DNA of 64,000 bases from Planctomycetota bacterium (GTDB lineage: Bacteria; Planctomycetota; B15-G4), in NCBI GenBank assembly GCA_020638905.1, contig JACKHP010000002.1, forward strand, positions 124,001 to 188,000, given 5' to 3'. Below are positions 24,964 to 34,015 of the stretch, piece by piece. The notes under the pieces were generated by a model, which did not search any database, was not told where the DNA came from, and saw only the letters and a list, made by a program, of their open reading frames with translations. A program made the position numbers and the translations under genes. Position 1 is the stretch's first letter; each line of letters begins with the position of its first letter.

Positions 24964-27411
24964 TCAGCGCGCGCCGCGCTCCAGCTCGGCGACGAGACCC
25001 GACGCCTCGCGCGAGCGCGGGTCGAGCGCGAGCAGTCGACGCGCGGTCGCGAGGGCCGCGTCGGCGTCCCCCAGATCGCGCTGCAGCGTGGCGAGCAGGT
25101 ACAGCAGGTCGGTGTCGGCGGGATGCCGGTCGAGCGCCTCGAGCACCACGCCCAGGCCGTGCTCGAGGCGTCCGAGTCCGTGCAGGGCCACGGCGTACAC
25201 GTAGGCGAAGCGCGCCCGGTCGGGATCGAGTTCGCAGGCCCGCGCCAGCTCGGGCAGCGCCGCCTCGGCGCCCTCGACGCGCACGAGCAGCAGGCCCAGC
25301 GTGTGGTGCAGCATGGGATCGTCGGGCGAGAGCGCCAAGGCCCGCTCGAGCACCTCGCGTCCCTGGTCGTCGCGACCCTGGGCGCGCAGCACGTCGGCGA
25401 GGTTCACCGACGCCGGCACGAAGCGCGGTTCGAGCGCGAGCGCCTCGCGATCGGCGGCGACGGCCAGGTCGAGCTCGCCCGTCGCGGCGTGCACGAGGCC
25501 CAGGTTCAACTGCGCCTCGGGCCAGTCGGCCTGGCAGCGCTGTGCCGCGAGGTACTCGTCGAGCGCCTGCGCGAGGCCGGGCACGTCCTGCCGGCCGCTC
25601 AGGCCCGCGAGCTCGAAGGCGGCCTGGATGCGCACCGCGAGCAGCGGATCGGCGAGCGACGGCGCGAGCAGACCCGCGCGCATCTCCAGCGGCAGCACGT
25701 CGGTGGCGTCGACGGCGGCGAGACGCACGAGCGCATCGTCGTCCCGCAGCGCGTCGACGACGGCCGGCAGCCCGTCGGGCGTGAGCAGCTCGGCCAGCAG
25801 GGAGAGCGCCGTGGCGCGCACGATGCCCGGCGTCGCGGCGTCGTCGACCAGCGCCACGAGCGTGCTCTCGGCGCCGGGTGACTGCGCGCGTCCGGCGGCG
25901 AGCGCGCGCGCGGGCGTCGGACGTTGCGTCGCCTGCTCGCCGTACCAGCGCACGACGGCCTCGGCGGCCCATGCGGCGGGACGATCGGCGTGGCATCCGT
26001 TGCACGCGTTCGGCGTGCCGAGCGCGACGCTCAGGTCGGGGCGCGGGACGCGCAGGCTGTGGTCGCGCCGCGCGTCCACGACCATGTAGGTCGTCGTCGG
26101 CATGTGGCACGCCACGCAGCGCGCCGCCTCGCCGCCCTGCTCGTGGTGATGATGCGTCGGCGCGTCGAAGTGCTCGGCGGCGTGGCAACGCAGGCACAGT
26201 CCGTTGCCGTCGACGTACGGGTCGAGTCCGTGGGGATCGTGGCAGTCGCTGCACGTCACGCCGGCCGCGAACATGCGGCTCTGCACGAACGACCCGTACA
26301 CGTAGACCTCGTCGAGGATCTGCCCGTCGACGTGGTAGAGCGGCTCGGTCAGCAGCGCGGGACGGTACCCGTCGAGCAGCGCGCGCCCCGCGTCGGGCTC
26401 GTCACGCAACCCGGCCCGCCGCGCGTGGCACGGCGAGCAGGTCGTGATCTCCTCGCGCGGGCGCGGCGGCCCGTCCCAGCGCACGGTCGGGCGTCCGTCG
26501 TCGAACACCCAGCCGCCGTCGGACGGGTCGGAGCGCAGGCCGTGCAGCGAGACGGCCATGTGGGTGTCGGGCTCGGCGTCGGTTCCGGTCTCGGCTGCCG
26601 CGGCGGCGGCGCGCGCCCACTCCACGTGCTCGGCGCCGGGACCGTGACAGGCTTCGCACGCCACGTCGATCTCGGAGTACGTCGTGCGGTAGCTGCGATC
26701 GTCCGCGCGGTAGTTGCGGCGCAGGTTCGTCGAGTGGCACTCGGCGCACATGGCGTTCCAGGTCGCGAGGCGGCCGGTCCAGTGCAGCGGGTCGTCGTGC
26801 GGCACCGGCTCATCGGGATGCAGCGGGAACCAGCGCTGCCCGCCCAGCTCGGCGGGGCGCGAGTCCCAGCACAGGCCGAGGGTCTGCAGACGTCCCCCGG
26901 GGAACCGGATCAGGTACTGCTGCAGCGGCTCGAAGCCGAACGCGTAGGCGATCTCGTACTCGGCCGGCTCGCCGTCCGGCCCGTCGGTGCGCACCATCGG
27001 CCGCCCGTCGCGCCGGAAGAAGGTGGACGTGACGCCGAAGTGCGTGAGCGTCGCGTCGTCGAAGTCGCCCAGCACGCTCTGCCCGTCGACCTCCTGCATG
27101 GCCAGGTCGTGGTCGGAGCCGAGCCAGCGCGCGGTCTCGTCGGCGTGGCACCCGGCGCACGCCGCGCGCCCGACGTAGCCGTCGCCGGCCGACGACGCGA
27201 CCGGCGCGCCGCTCCAGGCGTCGGTCACGAAGGAGGTCGGCGCGGGCGGCGGAGCGGAGTTCGGGACGGTCGTCGCGTCCGAGGGGACGGCGGTGGCCGC
27301 CGTGGGCGCGCCCGGATCGCCCGGCGTCGCGCGCGGTCCGGTCGCGTCCTGCCCGCAGCCGGACAGGGCGAGCAGCAGCAGGCCCTGCGCGGTGCGTGCG
27401 AGCTTCGACAT
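24964..27411 (-). CDS. octaheme c-type cytochrome (cytochrome c554 style) fused to HEAT and TPR repeats; lipoprotein
   Basis: The 815-residue protein starts at the ATG at 27411 (MSKLARTAQGLLLLALSGCG) and has a lipobox, LSGC, at its N-terminus. Eight CXXCH heme sites are visible: CAGCH, CAECH, CEACH, CSPCH, CSDCH, CLRCH, CVACH and CNGCH, all within the first ~500 residues, with spacing like cytochrome c554-family proteins. From ~520 to 600 there are HEAT-like repeats (VRATALSLLAEL, VRLAAVDAT), then at least five TPR units to the end. Probably an outer-membrane or periplasmic electron carrier or reductase with a protein-docking tail. The substrate is unknown; no partner redox gene lies nearby. 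Confidence 0.88.
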   Translation of the reverse strand: MSKLARTAQGLLLLALSGCGQDATGPRATPGDPGAPTAATAVPSDATTVPNSAPPPAPTSFVTDAWSGAPVASSAGDGYVGRAACAGCHADETARWLGSDHDLAMQEVDGQSVLGDFDDATLTHFGVTSTFFRRDGRPMVRTDGPDGEPAEYEIAYAFGFEPLQQYLIRFPGGRLQTLGLCWDSRPAELGGQRWFPLHPDEPVPHDDPLHWTGRLATWNAMCAECHSTNLRRNYRADDRSYRTTYSEIDVACEACHGPGAEHVEWARAAAAAAETGTDAEPDTHMAVSLHGLRSDPSDGGWVFDDGRPTVRWDGPPRPREEITTCSPCHARRAGLRDEPDAGRALLDGYRPALLTEPLYHVDGQILDEVYVYGSFVQSRMFAAGVTCSDCHDPHGLDPYVDGNGLCLRCHAAEHFDAPTHHHHEQGGEAARCVACHMPTTTYMVVDARRDHSLRVPRPDLSVALGTPNACNGCHADRPAAWAAEAVVRWYGEQATQRPTPARALAAGRAQSPGAESTLVALVDDAATPGIVRATALSLLAELLTPDGLPAVVDALRDDDALVRLAAVDATDVLPLEMRAGLLAPSLADPLLAVRIQAAFELAGLSGRQDVPGLAQALDEYLAAQRCQADWPEAQLNLGLVHAATGELDLAVAADREALALEPRFVPASVNLADVLRAQGRDDQGREVLERALALSPDDPMLHHTLGLLLVRVEGAEAALPELARACELDPDRARFAYVYAVALHGLGRLEHGLGVVLEALDRHPADTDLLYLLATLQRDLGDADAALATARRLLALDPRSREASGLVAELERGAR

Positions 27412-27502
27412 CGGGCTCCCTCGGGGACGTCCCATGCTGGCTCGTGCGAAGTCGGCTGCGCAAGGCCGGGCGTCGTGGGGCGCGCGGCGTGTCGTGGCGA
27501 TA

Positions 27503-27521
27503 CGCGGCGCGCTGCGCCGCG
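27503..27521 (-). terminator. short hairpin after the PKD/VCBS gene
   Basis: A 7-bp stem, CGCGGCG-CGCTG-CGCCGCG, lies directly beyond the minus-strand stop codon at 27524. The stem is short and no T-tract follows, so the call is tentative. Confidence 0.35.
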
Positions 27522-27523
27522 CA

Positions 27524-30058
27524 TCAGTCGGCCGCGATCGCGAGCACGCCGTTCGAACCGGCGAGCGTCCCGCCCTCGCTGACCCAGGTCTGGTACCAGC
27601 TCGGCGTCGTCGCCGGGACGCCGCTCGGCCAGATCGTCTGCAGCGCGAAGCCGCCCAGCGCGTCGGTCGGCAGCCCGACCACCACGTCGACCGACGGCAC
27701 GAGCACGCCGCCCTTGAACGGCTGCAGCACCTCGGAGAGTCCGATCACGAAGTACGCCGGCGAGGACGGCTGCGCCCCGCTGAGCGTGAACGTGACCGGC
27801 GTGCCGCCGCGCAACTCGCCCGCGCCCTCGAAGTGCAACGTGCCGGCGACGCCGGTCATCTCGCCGCCGATGTCGACCCAGCGTCCGATCACGCCCAGGT
27901 TGCGGTGGACGGTCACGAACTTCTGCTCGCCGACCTTCACGTAGCGTGTGAGCAGGTCGAGGTCGCCGTCGGCGTCGAGGTCGAGCAGCACGTGCTGCTC
28001 GGCCGACTCGGCGGACGCATGACGCTGCAGGCCCGACGAGAACGCGGGCGATCCGTCGGAGGCGAAGCGCGTGGCGCGCAGGTCGCGCCCCGACGACGAG
28101 AGCATGTCGGCGTCCCCGTCGCCGTCGAGGTCGCCGAGCACGAACGGCGCATCGATCGCGAACGCCAGCGCGTGCGGGACGAAGGCCGAGAAGCCGGCGC
28201 CCGTCCCCTGCGCGACGAGCAGGTCGCCTCCGTCGTGGACGACGAGGTCGACGAATCCGTCGCCGGTCACGTCCCCGGCGTCGAACGACGCGCCCTCGCT
28301 CGACGCGCCGAAGACGTGCGCCGTCGACGGCGCGAAGCCCGCGCCCGTGCCGCGCAGCGAGCGCACCTCGCCCGTGTCGGTGAGTCCCACGAGGTCGGCG
28401 TGCCCGTCGTGGTCGAGGTCGACGACCTCGGGGAACTCCTGGAAGGCCAGCGTCTCGCCGGGCGCCGAGAACGACGCGATGCCGCCGTGTCCGGTGCCGA
28501 AGCCGACGCGCAGGACGTCGTCGGCGCCGACCACGACGTCGATGTGGCCGTCCTCGTCGACGTCGAGCAGGGCGCCCCAGGTGGAGCCCTGCGAGAGCGA
28601 CCCGGGCAGCGGCTTCTCGGACGCGAGCGAGAAGCCGCCCGCGCCGTTTCCGCGGTAGATGCCGATGCCGTGCGTCCAGATGCGCGGCGTGAGCACGAGG
28701 TCGAGTTCGCCGTCCTCGTCCATGTCCGCCGCGCCCGCGACGTTCCTGAAGTAGCCGCTCGTCGCGGCCGGCTGGAAGGTCTGCGGCGCGACGGAGAACG
28801 AGCCGCCCTGCTGCACGTAGACCGCGATCGGACCGGCGGTGACCAGCGGCTCGACGGCCAGGTCGGGCAGTCCGTCCCCGCTGAAGTCGCCCGTGGCGAG
28901 CCGTCCCACGGGAGCGCCCAGGTACCCGAGCTCGGGCTCTCCGAAGCTCGTGAACGTGGCCACCTCGGGCTCGACGCACTCGACCCCGTTCACGAGGTCG
29001 AACGACGCCGTGTTCGGCCCGGGGATCGTCGTGAGCGTCTGCACCGGCGTGAACGGACGCGTGCCCGTGTAGACGTGCGTCGACGTCGGCAGCGCCGTGT
29101 GCGGCGAGAGGTCGCCGAAGTCGAGGTCACGCGTGAACGGCACGAGCGCCGACGACGTGTCGGTGAGGGTCACGGTGAGCGGCGACAGCCCGCCGCGCGG
29201 GAAGGCCTCGACGCCCGGCGTGAGTTCGGGGTCGAGCACCGTGATCGCGCCCGGCAGCGTGACCGTCGCGCTGTCCTCCACGCCGACCTGGCCGATCGTG
29301 AGCGTGACGTCGTAGACCCCGGGCACCGTGTACGTGTTCACCGGGTTCTGGAGCGAGGCCCACCACGGCGTCGGGCCGTCGTCGAAGACCCAGCTCCAGT
29401 GGTTGTGCGGGCCGGTGGACGTGTCGGTGAACTGCACCGCGAGCGGCGCGTAGCCCGAGATCGGCGTGGCCGTGAACGACGCCTGCATGTCGAGCGGCGT
29501 CACGTCGACGAGGTCGACCTTCGTCTCGGTGACGATCGGCTCGCCGGCCCAGACCGTGAGCGCCACCGTGAACAGGCCCGAGCTCTTGAACGCGTGCTGG
29601 ACGTCCTGGCCGCTCGCGGTGTGGCCGTCCCCGAAGTCCCATGTCCAGTCGGTGATGTTGCCGGTGCCGGACGCCGTGCCCGCGAAGTCGACCGTGAGCG
29701 GCACGACGCCCGAGGTCGCGGAGGTCGTGAAGTCGGCCGTCAGGCTGGCCGGCGTGACGACGATGTAGCCGACCTTCGTCTCGGTCCCGCCGGCGCCACC
29801 GAACCCGAGGGCCTGGAGCGAGACCGTGTACGACCCGACCTCCATGTAGGTGTGCGTCGGGTTCTTCTTGCTCGAGGTGCCGCCGTCGCCGAAGTCCCAC
29901 TGCCAGCTCACGATCGAGCCCGTGGTGAGGTTCTGGAACGCGACGGTGTGCGCCTGCACGCCGCTCGGCGTCGCGGTCGTGAAGTCGACCGCGGCGCCCG
30001 CACGCGCGCCGAACGAGAGCACCACGATCAGGGCGACGATCACGTTTCGGGACGTCAT
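27524..30058 (-). CDS. secreted PKD-domain and VCBS/FG-GAP repeat protein
   Basis: The 844-residue protein starts at the ATG at 30058, with AAGGAGG seven bases upstream. A signal peptide ends 'GARAGAAV'. Four PKD-type Ig domains follow, marked by 'SWQWDFGDGGTSSKKNPTHT', 'DWTWDFGDGHTASG', a variant 'HWSWVFDDGPTP' and 'RDLDFGDLSPH'. Then come VCBS/FG-GAP blades with Ca-type loops (GDFSGDGLPDLAV, ADMDEDGELDLVL, LDVDEDGHIDVVVG, GDLDGDGDADML, LDLDADGDLDLLT). The C-terminal ~110 residues are the module with 'IGLSEVLQPFKGGVLVP'. Likely a surface or extracellular adhesion or binding protein. Confidence 0.85.
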   Translation of the reverse strand: MTSRNVIVALIVVLSFGARAGAAVDFTTATPSGVQAHTVAFQNLTTGSIVSWQWDFGDGGTSSKKNPTHTYMEVGSYTVSLQALGFGGAGGTETKVGYIVVTPASLTADFTTSATSGVVPLTVDFAGTASGTGNITDWTWDFGDGHTASGQDVQHAFKSSGLFTVALTVWAGEPIVTETKVDLVDVTPLDMQASFTATPISGYAPLAVQFTDTSTGPHNHWSWVFDDGPTPWWASLQNPVNTYTVPGVYDVTLTIGQVGVEDSATVTLPGAITVLDPELTPGVEAFPRGGLSPLTVTLTDTSSALVPFTRDLDFGDLSPHTALPTSTHVYTGTRPFTPVQTLTTIPGPNTASFDLVNGVECVEPEVATFTSFGEPELGYLGAPVGRLATGDFSGDGLPDLAVEPLVTAGPIAVYVQQGGSFSVAPQTFQPAATSGYFRNVAGAADMDEDGELDLVLTPRIWTHGIGIYRGNGAGGFSLASEKPLPGSLSQGSTWGALLDVDEDGHIDVVVGADDVLRVGFGTGHGGIASFSAPGETLAFQEFPEVVDLDHDGHADLVGLTDTGEVRSLRGTGAGFAPSTAHVFGASSEGASFDAGDVTGDGFVDLVVHDGGDLLVAQGTGAGFSAFVPHALAFAIDAPFVLGDLDGDGDADMLSSSGRDLRATRFASDGSPAFSSGLQRHASAESAEQHVLLDLDADGDLDLLTRYVKVGEQKFVTVHRNLGVIGRWVDIGGEMTGVAGTLHFEGAGELRGGTPVTFTLSGAQPSSPAYFVIGLSEVLQPFKGGVLVPSVDVVVGLPTDALGGFALQTIWPSGVPATTPSWYQTWVSEGGTLAGSNGVLAIAAD

Positions 30059-30186
30059 CGCGGACCTCCTTGTTCTCATCGGACTCGGGACCCGACCGGG
30101 CCGCCGGGCGTGCCGACCCTTCCGCGCTCCAGGGTACCCGAGGCGCCCCGATCGCGGGAGGGCCGCGGGTCGCTAGACTCGCGCGC

Positions 30187-31272
30187 ATGCCCGACGAGCC
30201 CCGCGAGCCTACGCCCACCGCGCCCCAGGGGCCCGTGCCCGAACCGACGTCCGGCGCATCGTCCGGCGCGCCGCCCGAGCCCGCGCAGGATGCGCGGCAC
30301 GCACCGTCACCGAGCGAGCCCGAACCCGAGATCGGCTTCGGCAGCGTCGTCGGCGGACGCTCGCGCCACCGGCTGCTGAACCGTTCGGGCAGCTTCAACG
30401 TCCACCGCCGGGGCCTCGGCTTCTGGACGTCGCTGAGCCTCGTGCACGTGCTGCTCACCACGACGTGGCCGCGCTTCCTGGGCGCGGTGGCGCTCAGCTA
30501 CCTCGCGATCAACCTGGGTTTCGCCGGCGTGTACGTCGCCTGCGGACCGGGCGCGCTGCAGCTCGCCGACGGCGGCGTCCCGAGCACGCTCGACGCGTTC
30601 GACTTCAGCGTGCAGACCTTCGCGACCATCGGCTACGGCGGCATCACGCCCGTCTCGACCGGCGCGAACGTGACGGTCTTCCTCGAGTCGCTCGTGGGCC
30701 TGCTGTGGGTGGCGCTCGCCACGGGACTCATCTTCGCGCGCGCGGTGCGTCCCACGACGCGGGTGCGCTTCAGCGCCGACGCGGTCGTCGCGCCGCACCG
30801 GGGCGGGCGCGCGTTCATGTTCCGCCTCGCGAACCTGCGCAAGGCGCAGCTCTTCGACATCCACGTCGACGTGGTCGTGGGATGGCTCGAGCAGACGCCC
30901 GACGGTCCCGCGCGGCGCTTCGCGCGTCCGCGGCTCGAGCTCGACCGCACGCTCTTCCTGCCGCTGAGCTGGACGGTCGTGCACGCGCTCGACGACGAGA
31001 GCCCCATGGCGCGCTGGGACTCCGACCACATGACGCGCGTCGACGCCGAGTTCCTCGTGCTGCTCTCGGCCACCGACGAGTCGACGGGACAGGTCGTCCA
31101 CGCGCGCACCTCGTACAAGCCGTGGGAAGTGAAGTGGGGTGCGCGCTTCCGGCGCATCTTCGAGACGACCGAGGCCGGCGAACCCGTGGGCATCGACCTG
31201 GCACGCCTCGACGAGACCGAGCCCGCCGAGCTCCCGCCGCTCGAGGCTCCCGGCGCGCGCGACGCGGGATAG
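30187..31272 (+). CDS. KirBac-type inward rectifier potassium channel
   Basis: The 361-residue protein starts at the ATG at 30187. After a ~50-residue Pro/Glu-rich leader, 'LLNRSGSFNVHRRGLGFW' matches the slide helix of KirBac channels. There are two membrane helices, with pore helix and selectivity filter 'QTFATIGYGGITP'. The cytoplasmic Ig-like domain begins 'VRFSADAVVAPHRGGRAFMFRLAN' and continues with the Kir core strands. This gives K+ selectivity and gating by the cytoplasmic domain. The gene ends three bases before a small HELCH-protein gene, so they are co-transcribed. Confidence 0.92.
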   Translation: MPDEPREPTPTAPQGPVPEPTSGASSGAPPEPAQDARHAPSPSEPEPEIGFGSVVGGRSRHRLLNRSGSFNVHRRGLGFWTSLSLVHVLLTTTWPRFLGAVALSYLAINLGFAGVYVACGPGALQLADGGVPSTLDAFDFSVQTFATIGYGGITPVSTGANVTVFLESLVGLLWVALATGLIFARAVRPTTRVRFSADAVVAPHRGGRAFMFRLANLRKAQLFDIHVDVVVGWLEQTPDGPARRFARPRLELDRTLFLPLSWTVVHALDDESPMARWDSDHMTRVDAEFLVLLSATDESTGQVVHARTSYKPWEVKWGARFRRIFETTEAGEPVGIDLARLDETEPAELPPLEAPGARDAG

Positions 31273-31275
31273 CCG

Positions 31276-31896
31276 ATGCCCGAACGCACGATCGACGCCC
31301 GCTACCGCGACCCGCTCGACGAGGTCTGGCTCGCCACAGCCGCGCGCTGCGGGCTGCGCGTGGTGCGCAGCGCCGAGGTCTTCGCGTCGTACGACGGCGC
31401 GGGGACGCTCACGCTCTCGACGCCCGAGCACTTCGACGCCGACGACTCGCTGGCGCAGTTCGTGCTGCACGAGCTGTGCCACGCGCTCGTCCAGGGAGAG
31501 GCGTCGCTCGCGCTGCCCGACTTCGGACTCGACAACCGCAGCGAACGCGACCTGTCCGCCGAGCACGCCTGCCACCGGCTGCAGGCCGCGCTGCTCGCAC
31601 CGCACGGGCTGCGCCGCGTGCTCGCGCCGACCACCGAGCACCGCGCGTACTACGACGCGCTGCCCGACGATCCGCTGGACGACGGGGACGACGCACGCGC
31701 GGCGACCACGACGGACGGCGCCCCGACGGCCGACGCGGCCGAGGTGCTCGCCGCGGCGCGGGCGGGCTTCGAACGCGCCACGCGGGGACCGTGGGCCGTC
31801 CCGCTGCGCGAGGCGCTCGTCGCCACCGCCGCGATCGTGCGCGTCGCGCGGGCGTTCGGCGACGAGCGCTCGCTCTTCCGACGCACGGACGGCTGA
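31276..31896 (+). CDS. small protein with HELCH zinc-protease-like motif
   Basis: The 206-residue protein starts at the ATG at 31276, three bases after the channel stop codon. The segment 'FVLHELCHALVQGEASLALP' contains an HEXXH-type zinc motif (HELCH), and 'LSAEHACHRLQAALL' downstream may supply a third ligand. There is no signal peptide or membrane segment. The last third is Ala/Asp-rich. It may be a small metallopeptidase or a zinc-binding protein. Tight spacing with the KirBac gene suggests a functional link, but none is known to me. Confidence 0.6.
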   Translation: MPERTIDARYRDPLDEVWLATAARCGLRVVRSAEVFASYDGAGTLTLSTPEHFDADDSLAQFVLHELCHALVQGEASLALPDFGLDNRSERDLSAEHACHRLQAALLAPHGLRRVLAPTTEHRAYYDALPDDPLDDGDDARAATTTDGAPTADAAEVLAAARAGFERATRGPWAVPLREALVATAAIVRVARAFGDERSLFRRTDG

Positions 31897-32096
31897 CGCG
31901 CGGCCGGTCGCGCCCGTCGCCGCGCACCGCAGCATGCCGGTGATCGCGCCACGTCGGCGTGGGACGCCGACCGCGGCCCGACGCGGCCCGGCCGCTCCGA
32001 TCCGCCCCGAACGCGAAGGTCCCGTACACTGCGGGCGAAGGGTGGCGCCGGCCCGGCGTCCGCCGAGGAAGGATCCCACCACCGAGGAGACTGACG
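31897..32096. other. intergenic region with no recognisable element
   Basis: These 200 bases separate the HELCH gene from an FG-GAP gene. Apart from the GAGGAG ribosome site near its end I see no promoter, hairpin or repeat that I would defend. Confidence 0.4.
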
Positions 32097-33653
32097 ATGC
32101 GCCCGATCCCCTGCGCCGTCGTGCCGTTGCTCGCCGCGCTCACCGTCCCCGCCTTCGCGGGCGAGGCCGACCTCAAGATCCGCGCCGACGACGCCACGCC
32201 GCTCGACTTCTTCGGCTCGTCGGTGGCCATCGACGGCACGCACATGCTCGTCGGCGCGCCCCTCGACGCGAGCGAGCCGGGACAGGGCAGCTCGGGCTCG
32301 GCGTACCTCTTCGACCTCTCGGGCGTGCAGCAGGCGAAGCTTTTGCCCGGACCGTTCACGAACGGCTGGGTCTTCGGCACCTCGGTGGCCCTCGACGGCG
32401 ACGTGGCCGCCGTGGGCGCGCCGTTCAAGATCGACGGCTTCGCGCACGGCGAGGTGCACCTCTTCGACGCGTCCACCGCGCAGCTCCTGCACGTGCTCGA
32501 GGCCGGCGACGGCGCGCCCGCCGACCACTTCGGCTCGGCGGTGGCCGTGAGCAGCGGACGCGTGCTGGTCGGCGCCTGGGCCGACGACGATTCCGGGGCG
32601 AACTCGGGCTCGGCGTACCTGTTCGACGCGTCCACCGGAGCCGAGCTCCTGAAGCTGCTGCCCGACGACGGCGCCGCGGGCGACTGGTTCGGACACGCGG
32701 TGGCGCTCGACGGCGACCTCGCCGTGGTGAGCGCGCTGTTCTCCGACGACGCCGTGCTCGACGGGGGCAAGGTCTACGTCTTCGACGCGTCCACCGGCGA
32801 CCTGCTGCACGAGCTCGTGGCCGACGACGCGTCCCAGACCCAGTACTTCGGCTTCTCGGTGGCGGTCTCCGACGGCAAGGTGCTCGTGGGAGCGATGTTC
32901 GACGACGCCCAGGGCAACAGCTCGGGCGCCGCCTACCTGTTCGACGCGTCCAGCGGGGCGCAGCTCGCCAAGCTGCTGCCCGCCGACGGCACGGCCGGCC
33001 AGTGGTTCGGACGCTCGGTCGCGCTCTCGGGCGACCTCGCCGTGGTGGGAGCCGAGCGCGACGACGGCGCGGCCATCGAGAGCGGCTCGGCGTACCTCTT
33101 CGACGCCGCGACCTTCGCGCAGCTCGCCAAGTACACCGCGCCCGACGCCACGCACTTCGACCGCCTCGGCAACGCCGTCGACGTCGACGGCACGCGCGTG
33201 CTCATCGGCGCCTCGAGCGACGACGCCAGCACGGGGCACCTCGGCGACGCGGGCGCCGCCTACCTGCTCGACCTCGACGCCCCCACCTGGCTCGAGGAGG
33301 GGCACGGCCTGGCCGGACTCGCCGGCGTGCCGACGCTGAGCGGGACGGGCGACCTCGTCGCGGGCTCGCCGTTCACGATCGAGCTCTCGGGCGCGCGCGC
33401 AGGCGCTCCGGCGTACTTCATCCTCGGGCTGTCGAACCTCACGACGCCCTTCAAGGGCGGGTCGCTCGTGCCCGCGCCCGACCTGATCGTGCCGGGCTTC
33501 GTGACCGACGGCGCGGGTGGCATCACGCTCGCCTCAACCTTCGGCGCGGGCGTGCCGTCGTCGACGGCCTTCCACGTGCAGTACTGGATCGTCGACGCGG
33601 CCGGCCCGGCGGGCTTCTCGGCCAGCACCGGCCTGCGCGGCGTGACGCCGTAG
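32097..33653 (+). CDS. secreted FG-GAP protein with seven near-identical propeller blades
   Basis: The 518-residue protein starts at the ATG at 32097, with GAGGAG seven bases upstream. A signal peptide ends 'VPAFAGEA'. Seven blades of ~55 residues repeat the pattern '..FGSSVA(L/I)DG..(L/V)VGA..DD...SGSAYLFD', for example 'WFGHAVALDGDLAVVSA' and 'WFGRSVALSGDLAVVGA'. The blades are also similar in DNA, so they probably arose by recent internal duplication. The final ~120 residues are the module with 'LGLSNLTTPFKGGSLVP'. Probably a surface-exposed or secreted binding protein. A GC hairpin follows at 33726. Confidence 0.85.
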   Translation: MRPIPCAVVPLLAALTVPAFAGEADLKIRADDATPLDFFGSSVAIDGTHMLVGAPLDASEPGQGSSGSAYLFDLSGVQQAKLLPGPFTNGWVFGTSVALDGDVAAVGAPFKIDGFAHGEVHLFDASTAQLLHVLEAGDGAPADHFGSAVAVSSGRVLVGAWADDDSGANSGSAYLFDASTGAELLKLLPDDGAAGDWFGHAVALDGDLAVVSALFSDDAVLDGGKVYVFDASTGDLLHELVADDASQTQYFGFSVAVSDGKVLVGAMFDDAQGNSSGAAYLFDASSGAQLAKLLPADGTAGQWFGRSVALSGDLAVVGAERDDGAAIESGSAYLFDAATFAQLAKYTAPDATHFDRLGNAVDVDGTRVLIGASSDDASTGHLGDAGAAYLLDLDAPTWLEEGHGLAGLAGVPTLSGTGDLVAGSPFTIELSGARAGAPAYFILGLSNLTTPFKGGSLVPAPDLIVPGFVTDGAGGITLASTFGAGVPSSTAFHVQYWIVDAAGPAGFSASTGLRGVTP

Positions 33654-34015
33654 CGCGGTCGGCGCGTGGCCCGCGTCGGGACGCCCCCGCACGCGTCGCC
33701 GTCAGGGTTCCCCGCCGGAACGAGCGCGGCCCGCGGATCCTGCACGATCCGCGGGCCGCTGGGTCGAAGGCTCGGTCTCATTCCGCCGGTCGCCGGTTTC
33801 CGGCGGCGACCGAGGCGCCCTCACGAGGCGCCGAACTCTCGGGGAGTCTCCAGAGGAGTTGTCCGCGACTCGCGTCGCATCCACAGACAACCCCATGCCG
33901 CGCGGAAGTCAAATCGGGCCGCGCACGCGCGGGTCGCGGACGCACCTCTCCGCCCCCGCATCCCCGGGCGGAAGTCGAGTCGACCCGCGCCGGGGCCCTC
34001 GATATCATCGCGCCC
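33654..34015. other. 362-base gap: hairpins only
   Basis: Besides the terminator-like hairpin at 33726-33759, a smaller inverted repeat, GGCGCC-N7-GGCGCC, lies at about 33814-33832. I see no coding frame with a plausible start and family. The promoter of the sulfotransferase pair should lie in the second half. Confidence 0.5.
33726..33759 (+). terminator. strong GC hairpin after the FG-GAP gene
   Basis: A perfect 14-bp stem (33726-33739 GCGGCCCGCGGATC with 33746-33759) with loop CTGCAC lies 73 bases after the stop codon. It is the strongest hairpin in the 362-base gap 33654-34015. No T-tract. Confidence 0.55.
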
